Part shown: positions 60,594 to 64,000 of the stretch, one piece after another | How positions within the stretch are numbered: the first letter of the stretch is position 1 | Layout: each line of letters starts with the position of its first letter | DNA from: Anaerolineae bacterium | GTDB lineage: Bacteria; Chloroflexota; Anaerolineae; Aggregatilineales; Phototrophicaceae | Direction of reading: 5' to 3' | DNA length: 64,000 nucleotides | Assembly (NCBI GenBank): GCA_022824365.1 | Contig: JAJEAA010000023.1 | Location: forward strand, 1-64,000 | Notes under the pieces: generated by a model | Told to the model about the DNA's origin: nothing | Database searches by the model: none | What the model saw: the letters and a program-made list of their open reading frames with translations, nothing else | Position numbers and translations under genes: made by a program

Positions 60594-62561
60594 CTAACTC
60601 GGCGCGCCGACCCAGTCGCCGCCTTCGAAGTAGCACTGCTCGATGTGATACTGATGGTTGCCCAGCCAATCAAAGCTGGTGAAGCCTTGCGCCGGATAGT
60701 TGCGAAAGTTTGTGCCCAGCACGACGGGGATCGGCACTTCGCCTACATCACCGATATTCCACAGATTATCAATGTTGAGCCGCATGATCTCCTGGCCGAT
60801 ATTGACACGTTCCGCTTCGTCGATGGTCGTCTTCATCTGGTCGAAGAGCTCCTGCACTTGCGCTACATCGCCCATCGGCGCTTCGCCACTGTCGCCGCCG
60901 CTGGCGTAATGCACTGCATATTGCGGACCCCACTGGTTCCAGTCGGTGGGCAGGAAGGGCACATGCCAGACCGGCGTATGCGGGAACATCGAATCGCTGC
61001 ATTTGTCCGCGATCCAGATGCCGCATTCGATATCGTTGTTATCGATCAAGGCACGGATCTGTTCACGCGCGACCACACGCACATCGAGGTTTACGCCGAC
61101 TTCGGCGAGAAATTCGCGCAGCAATTCGCCGACGTCTTCGCTGCCCGGCTGGCCAATCGAGATATCCATGCGGATGCTCAGCGCGCTGCCATCAGGGCGG
61201 GCTCGCATGCCATCGTCACCAGCGGTCAGCCCCATCTCATCAAGCAAAGCTCCGGCCGCCGCGGTATCGTAATCGGTGTGACGCGTCACGTATTCTTCCA
61301 CACGGAACTTGCTGCCCGGGATCACCTGGACCTGCGACGGCACGCCGAAGCCTTGATAAACCACGTTGGCAATCGTCTGCCGGTCAATCGCCATAGACAT
61401 TGCCTGCTTAAAGCGAACATCGTTGAAGATTTCGCGCAAGCCCTCGTCCTTGGCATTGTGGTTAAACATGATGGTGTGCTCGGCCGAGCGGCTCGTCTGC
61501 CACAGGCGAACTTCATAATTGCCCGCTTCGGCATTTTCTTGATAGAGCGGGAAGTTGGTAAAAGTCAAGTCGGTATTAACCCAGTTCATCTCGCCCGCGG
61601 CGATGGCCGCGTCGCGGACATCCGCGCCCTCGTAATTGGTCAGGATGACCTGGTTGATATAGGGCAGCTGATGTCCTTCCGGGTCGACTTTCCAGTAATA
61701 GGGATTGCGGTCGGCAACGACGATATTCAGTTCCATCGGCCGGCTCGTCTTGAAGGGCAGAAGATTAGGCAGGTCGACATTGTCGAAATGCAAGCCATAC
61801 TGAACGGCGACTCGATTGTTGAATAGCTCGTCCCAAGTCGAGAATCCGGCTTCGGCGATCTTCGCATCCAGCTCAGCGGCATCGGCAAAATCGGGATGAA
61901 ATTGCTCGAGGTAATGTCGTGGCATCCAGCGCGGCAACTGTGAACCGATCCAGTGCGAAAGCAAGCCGGGCAAATTGGCGTGGGGCGCTACAAAGGTCCA
62001 CTGCACGGTCAGGTCATCAACCATCTCGAACTCAGCCAGCTCGCCATTGATGACGAACTCGGACCGCGGCGAGGGCGAGAGCGTTGAATTGGTGAGCACG
62101 TGATTCCAGTAGAAATCGAAGTCGTGGGAGCCGAACGGTTCGCCATCGGACCATTTCATGCCTTCGCGCAGGTGCAAAACGAAGGTGTTGCCACCGTTGG
62201 CGTATTCCCAACTCTCGGCGATATTGGGTTCGATGGTGCTAGAATCCCAGCCAATGCGCAGAATCGGCTCTGGACCCCAAGCCGAACGTGCTTGAAAACC
62301 ACGATTTTGAAATATGCCAGTGCGGATCGCGCCGCCATATTCGCCGATGCTATCAAGCGGCTCAATCACGACCGGGTTGACCGGCAGGCGGTCCGCCACC
62401 GGCGGCAGGTCCCCTGCGGCGACCAGTTCAGCCAGTTCGGGAGCTTCACTGTACATCATGTCTTGCGCTGCCAGTGGCACGCCATTGCTCAAGGCTGCGA
62501 TGCCGGCGCCTGCCGATAGCGAAATCTTGAGAAACTTGCGGCGACTCATTTTCCGGGACAT
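60594..62561 (-). CDS. Extracellular solute-binding protein, family 5, Tat-type signal
   Basis: A 655-residue binding protein, longer than peptide-type relatives (about 530) and like those that bind oligosaccharides. The signal SRRKFLKISLSAGAGIAALS is of twin-arginine type. Family features are IAESWEYANGGNTFVLHLREGMKWSDGEPF (quoted in part as SWEYANGGNTFVLHL), FKQAMSMAIDRQTIANVVYQG and a C-terminal WNIGDVGEVPIPVVL. GAGGAG precedes the ATG 62561 by 7 bases, in preference to an earlier ATG. It should feed the OppB/OppC permeases. Confidence 0.92.
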   Translation of the reverse strand: MSRKMSRRKFLKISLSAGAGIAALSNGVPLAAQDMMYSEAPELAELVAAGDLPPVADRLPVNPVVIEPLDSIGEYGGAIRTGIFQNRGFQARSAWGPEPILRIGWDSSTIEPNIAESWEYANGGNTFVLHLREGMKWSDGEPFGSHDFDFYWNHVLTNSTLSPSPRSEFVINGELAEFEMVDDLTVQWTFVAPHANLPGLLSHWIGSQLPRWMPRHYLEQFHPDFADAAELDAKIAEAGFSTWDELFNNRVAVQYGLHFDNVDLPNLLPFKTSRPMELNIVVADRNPYYWKVDPEGHQLPYINQVILTNYEGADVRDAAIAAGEMNWVNTDLTFTNFPLYQENAEAGNYEVRLWQTSRSAEHTIMFNHNAKDEGLREIFNDVRFKQAMSMAIDRQTIANVVYQGFGVPSQVQVIPGSKFRVEEYVTRHTDYDTAAAGALLDEMGLTAGDDGMRARPDGSALSIRMDISIGQPGSEDVGELLREFLAEVGVNLDVRVVAREQIRALIDNNDIECGIWIADKCSDSMFPHTPVWHVPFLPTDWNQWGPQYAVHYASGGDSGEAPMGDVAQVQELFDQMKTTIDEAERVNIGQEIMRLNIDNLWNIGDVGEVPIPVVLGTNFRNYPAQGFTSFDWLGNHQYHIEQCYFEGGDWVGAPS

Positions 62562-62643
62562 ATCAATGCTCCTCAATCTAGTAAGATTTTCTCACGGATA
62601 GGATGAGTATTGTCTTCTGTTGTGACAGGCTCCTTTCGCCTCG

Positions 62644-62655
62644 GTTAGCATTTAC
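62644..62655. promoter_or_regulatory. Degenerate LacI-type half-palindrome
   Basis: GTTAGCATTTAC matches the perfect operator core GTTAGCGCTAAC (63679-63690) at 9 of 12 positions, in the 103-bp gap between the LacI gene and the binding-protein gene. A plausible second regulator site for the operon. Confidence 0.3.
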
Positions 62656-62664
62656 GCCGGAAGT

Positions 62665-63660
62665 CTACGGCGCGCTTTCTCGCACGACCAATTGATGCCT
62701 GATCACATGCCGCCGATCAACTCGCTCGCCAGCGATATGGGAGAAGAGATTGCGGACCATTAACTCACCTAGAGCGCGGCGGTCCACGCGCAAGGTCGTG
62801 AGCTTAGGTGCGATCAGGTTGGCAAGCGGAATGTCATCGCAGCCGACGATTGCGATATCGTCAGGAATGCGTTTCCCAAGCGTGTTGCAAGCTTGAATGG
62901 CGCCAATGGCTGCCAGGTCATTATGGCATACCAACGCTTCAAGGTCCGGGCGACGCGTGATTAGCCGTTGCGCCGCTTCAAAGCCATTACGAATGTGTGC
63001 CGTTTCAATGCGCTCTACCGGCGGGTCCTTATCGGGCACTATCTTGCGAAAGCTCTCAAGACGCCGCTGAGCGCTTCGTGAGCGACTGCCGCCGGCGATC
63101 ATGCCCAGCCGCCTGCGCCCACCGGCGATCAGGTGTTTCACCAGACTCACCATGCCGGCTTCATCCGCCAGCATGAAGACGATGGCGTCTTCCGCGGCAA
63201 TATCTCGGTTGAATAGGAGAGAGGCGGGGAACATTTGCAGCAGTGTGGGCAGGTCGCCATCGGGCAAACGTGTACTGCAGACGATGACGCCGTCTACCTG
63301 TTTCGCCTCCAACATGCGCATTACCTGCCGTTCGCGCATGGGGTCCTCTTGGGTATTGCAGAGGATGACGTTGTAATTGTGCTGCCAGGCAACGGTCTCG
63401 ATACCGGCGGTAATCTCAGCGAAGAAGGGATTGGCGATATCGACCACAATGACGCCGATGGAATAGCTGCGGCTGCCGGTCAAGCTCTGGGCGATGTGAT
63501 TCGGCTCAAAGTCGAGATCGCGGATGACCTGCATGACGCGCTGGCGCGTCTCAGGTTTGATCGGCGCCTTGTTATTGATCACGCGCGAGACTGTCATCGC
63601 GGAAACATCCGCGACTTGAGCGACGTCTGCGATAGTGACCCGTTTTCTGCGTCGTATCAT
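62665..63660 (-). CDS. LacI family transcriptional regulator
   Basis: A 331-residue repressor. The helix-turn-helix reads VTIADVAQVADVSAMTVSRVINN, followed by the hinge helix HIAQSLTG and the periplasmic-binding-protein-like sensor (SIGVIVVDIANPFFAEI, VDGVIVCSTRLP, ALVCHNDLAAIGAI, DIAIVGCDDIPLANLIAPKLTTLRVD). It is the first gene of the operon 63660-52019 and should respond to an imported sugar. A perfect operator overlaps its own predicted start of transcription. Confidence 0.95.
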   Translation of the reverse strand: MIRRRKRVTIADVAQVADVSAMTVSRVINNKAPIKPETRQRVMQVIRDLDFEPNHIAQSLTGSRSYSIGVIVVDIANPFFAEITAGIETVAWQHNYNVILCNTQEDPMRERQVMRMLEAKQVDGVIVCSTRLPDGDLPTLLQMFPASLLFNRDIAAEDAIVFMLADEAGMVSLVKHLIAGGRRRLGMIAGGSRSRSAQRRLESFRKIVPDKDPPVERIETAHIRNGFEAAQRLITRRPDLEALVCHNDLAAIGAIQACNTLGKRIPDDIAIVGCDDIPLANLIAPKLTTLRVDRRALGELMVRNLFSHIAGERVDRRHVIRHQLVVRESAP

Positions 63661-63676
63661 CGTGTAAGCATACTTG

Positions 63677-63692
63677 ATGTTAGCGCTAACAT
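63677..63692. promoter_or_regulatory. Perfect LacI-type operator
   Basis: ATGTTAGCGCTAACAT is a perfect 16-bp palindrome centred on CG, the standard LacI-family form. It is 17 bp before the regulator start and immediately downstream of the -10 box, where binding would block initiation (autorepression). Confidence 0.75.
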
Positions 63693-63693
63693 G

Positions 63694-63722
63694 AGCCTAA
63701 CACATAGGTAGCGTACTGTCAA
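63694..63722 (-). promoter_or_regulatory. Promoter of the LacI gene and operon
   Basis: Minus-strand consensus TTGACA (63717-63722), 17-bp spacer and a weak TAGGCT (63694-63699) directly upstream of the operator. Confidence 0.45.
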
Positions 63723-63746
63723 ACTCTTGACGGCCGTGGGCTCTGA

Positions 63747-64000
63747 AAGGGCGTCCGGCTGTTTCACTGGGAGCAAGTGCTATGGTGCAGTGTGCAGGCA
63801 CAGGGTATACCAGCAGTCTATCTGGATATGGGAGACCTTTTTGATCCACCCAATGCCGCTGCAACCGGCGTTCAAATTGACCGTCTCATGTTGATTAGCC
63901 AGACACCGCTCAAGCGAGCATTGTTTTTGATTCGCTGTCTAGCACAGCATCAGCTTCCCTGTTTGCTGGTAGTCGATAATCCGCCTACCTTGCCACTCGC
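63747..64000 (+). pseudogene. RecA/ImuA-like protein, N-terminally incomplete, running off the window
   Basis: From a TGA at 63744 the frame stays open to the edge without a usable early start. It reads VQAQGIPAVYLDMGDLFDPP, then NAAATGVQIDRLMLISQ and LPCLLVVDNPP, the RecA/ImuA pattern in which an Asp-rich strand is followed by AA..GV.ldrL and a Walker-B strand. The Walker A part that should precede it is missing. ImuA-like proteins support translesion synthesis with ImuB, of which a fragment lies at 26820. It may be a broken gene. Confidence 0.4.

Noticed and set aside
1..64000. tRNA, rRNA, CRISPR arrays and riboswitches
   Set aside because: No T-loop/acceptor pattern, regular spaced repeat or known riboswitch core was seen by eye; a covariance-model scan would be decisive.

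Overview
The window (about 57% G+C by eye, no rRNA, tRNA or CRISPR seen) is a bacterial chromosome segment rich in ABC importers, sugar and sugar-acid enzymes and toxin-antitoxin debris. Four importers fed by extracellular binding proteins (none has an obvious lipobox; two have twin-arginine signals), PhyH dioxygenase, Gfo/Idh and amidohydrolase families, and RecA-like (ImuA) and Y-family polymerase (ImuB) remnants fit an Anaerolineae-like Chloroflexota. That placement is inference from gene content only.

Layout. 1-6271 (minus strand): a peptide-type ABC importer, then Gfo/Idh oxidoreductase, Rieske protein and amidohydrolase in one tight unit, a small membrane protein and a PhyH dioxygenase. 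6372-6946: a MazEF pair. 7151-18699: carbohydrate enzymes (two Gfo/Idh or TIM-barrel types, hydroxyacid dehydrogenase, aldo/keto reductase, CutC, PfkB kinase, class II aldolase, iron alcohol dehydrogenase) and two membrane-anchored TolB-like propellers. 18724-23233: an MFS exporter and a BNR/sortilin-type propeller protein.

23444-28025 is an accessory patch of broken genes: an intact TIR protein, a ParA without its Walker A region plus its ribbon-helix-helix partner, an SNF2 helicase cut after its ATPase half, the C-terminal piece of an ImuB-like polymerase, and a DUF5615/DUF433 pair with an in-frame stop. 28912-42419 is the most striking block: behind one consensus promoter lie DeoR, a shortened BtpA, two tandem IF-2B-fold proteins, an M29 aminopeptidase, a complete family-5 ABC importer, an FGGY kinase, two SnoaL-like proteins and an alpha/beta hydrolase. 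This looks like an uncharacterised uptake and catabolic system. It is followed by a second graveyard (43550-45531: RelE/ParE pair, MNT, HEPN, DUF433 and PIN remnants, a possible small RNA). A perfect 77-bp direct repeat (27727-27803 and 45238-45314) brackets the whole 17.5-kb block, and a hairpin repeat is nested inside it.

45557-50993 holds a LamG protein, a second amidohydrolase and a sugar ABC importer. 52019-63692 is one LacI-controlled minus-strand operon: family-5 importer, an unrecognised helical-toroid/beta-sandwich-like protein, a beta-propeller resembling oligogalacturonate lyase and a GH4 glycosidase, probably for uptake and cleavage of an acidic oligosaccharide. The window ends in an N-terminally incomplete RecA/ImuA-like frame.

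Two organisational themes recur. All four junctions between a binding-protein gene and its permease gene carry a stem-loop, which may set high binding-protein and low permease expression. A family of GTAGGGGCGAC-type palindromic repeats sits between genes.
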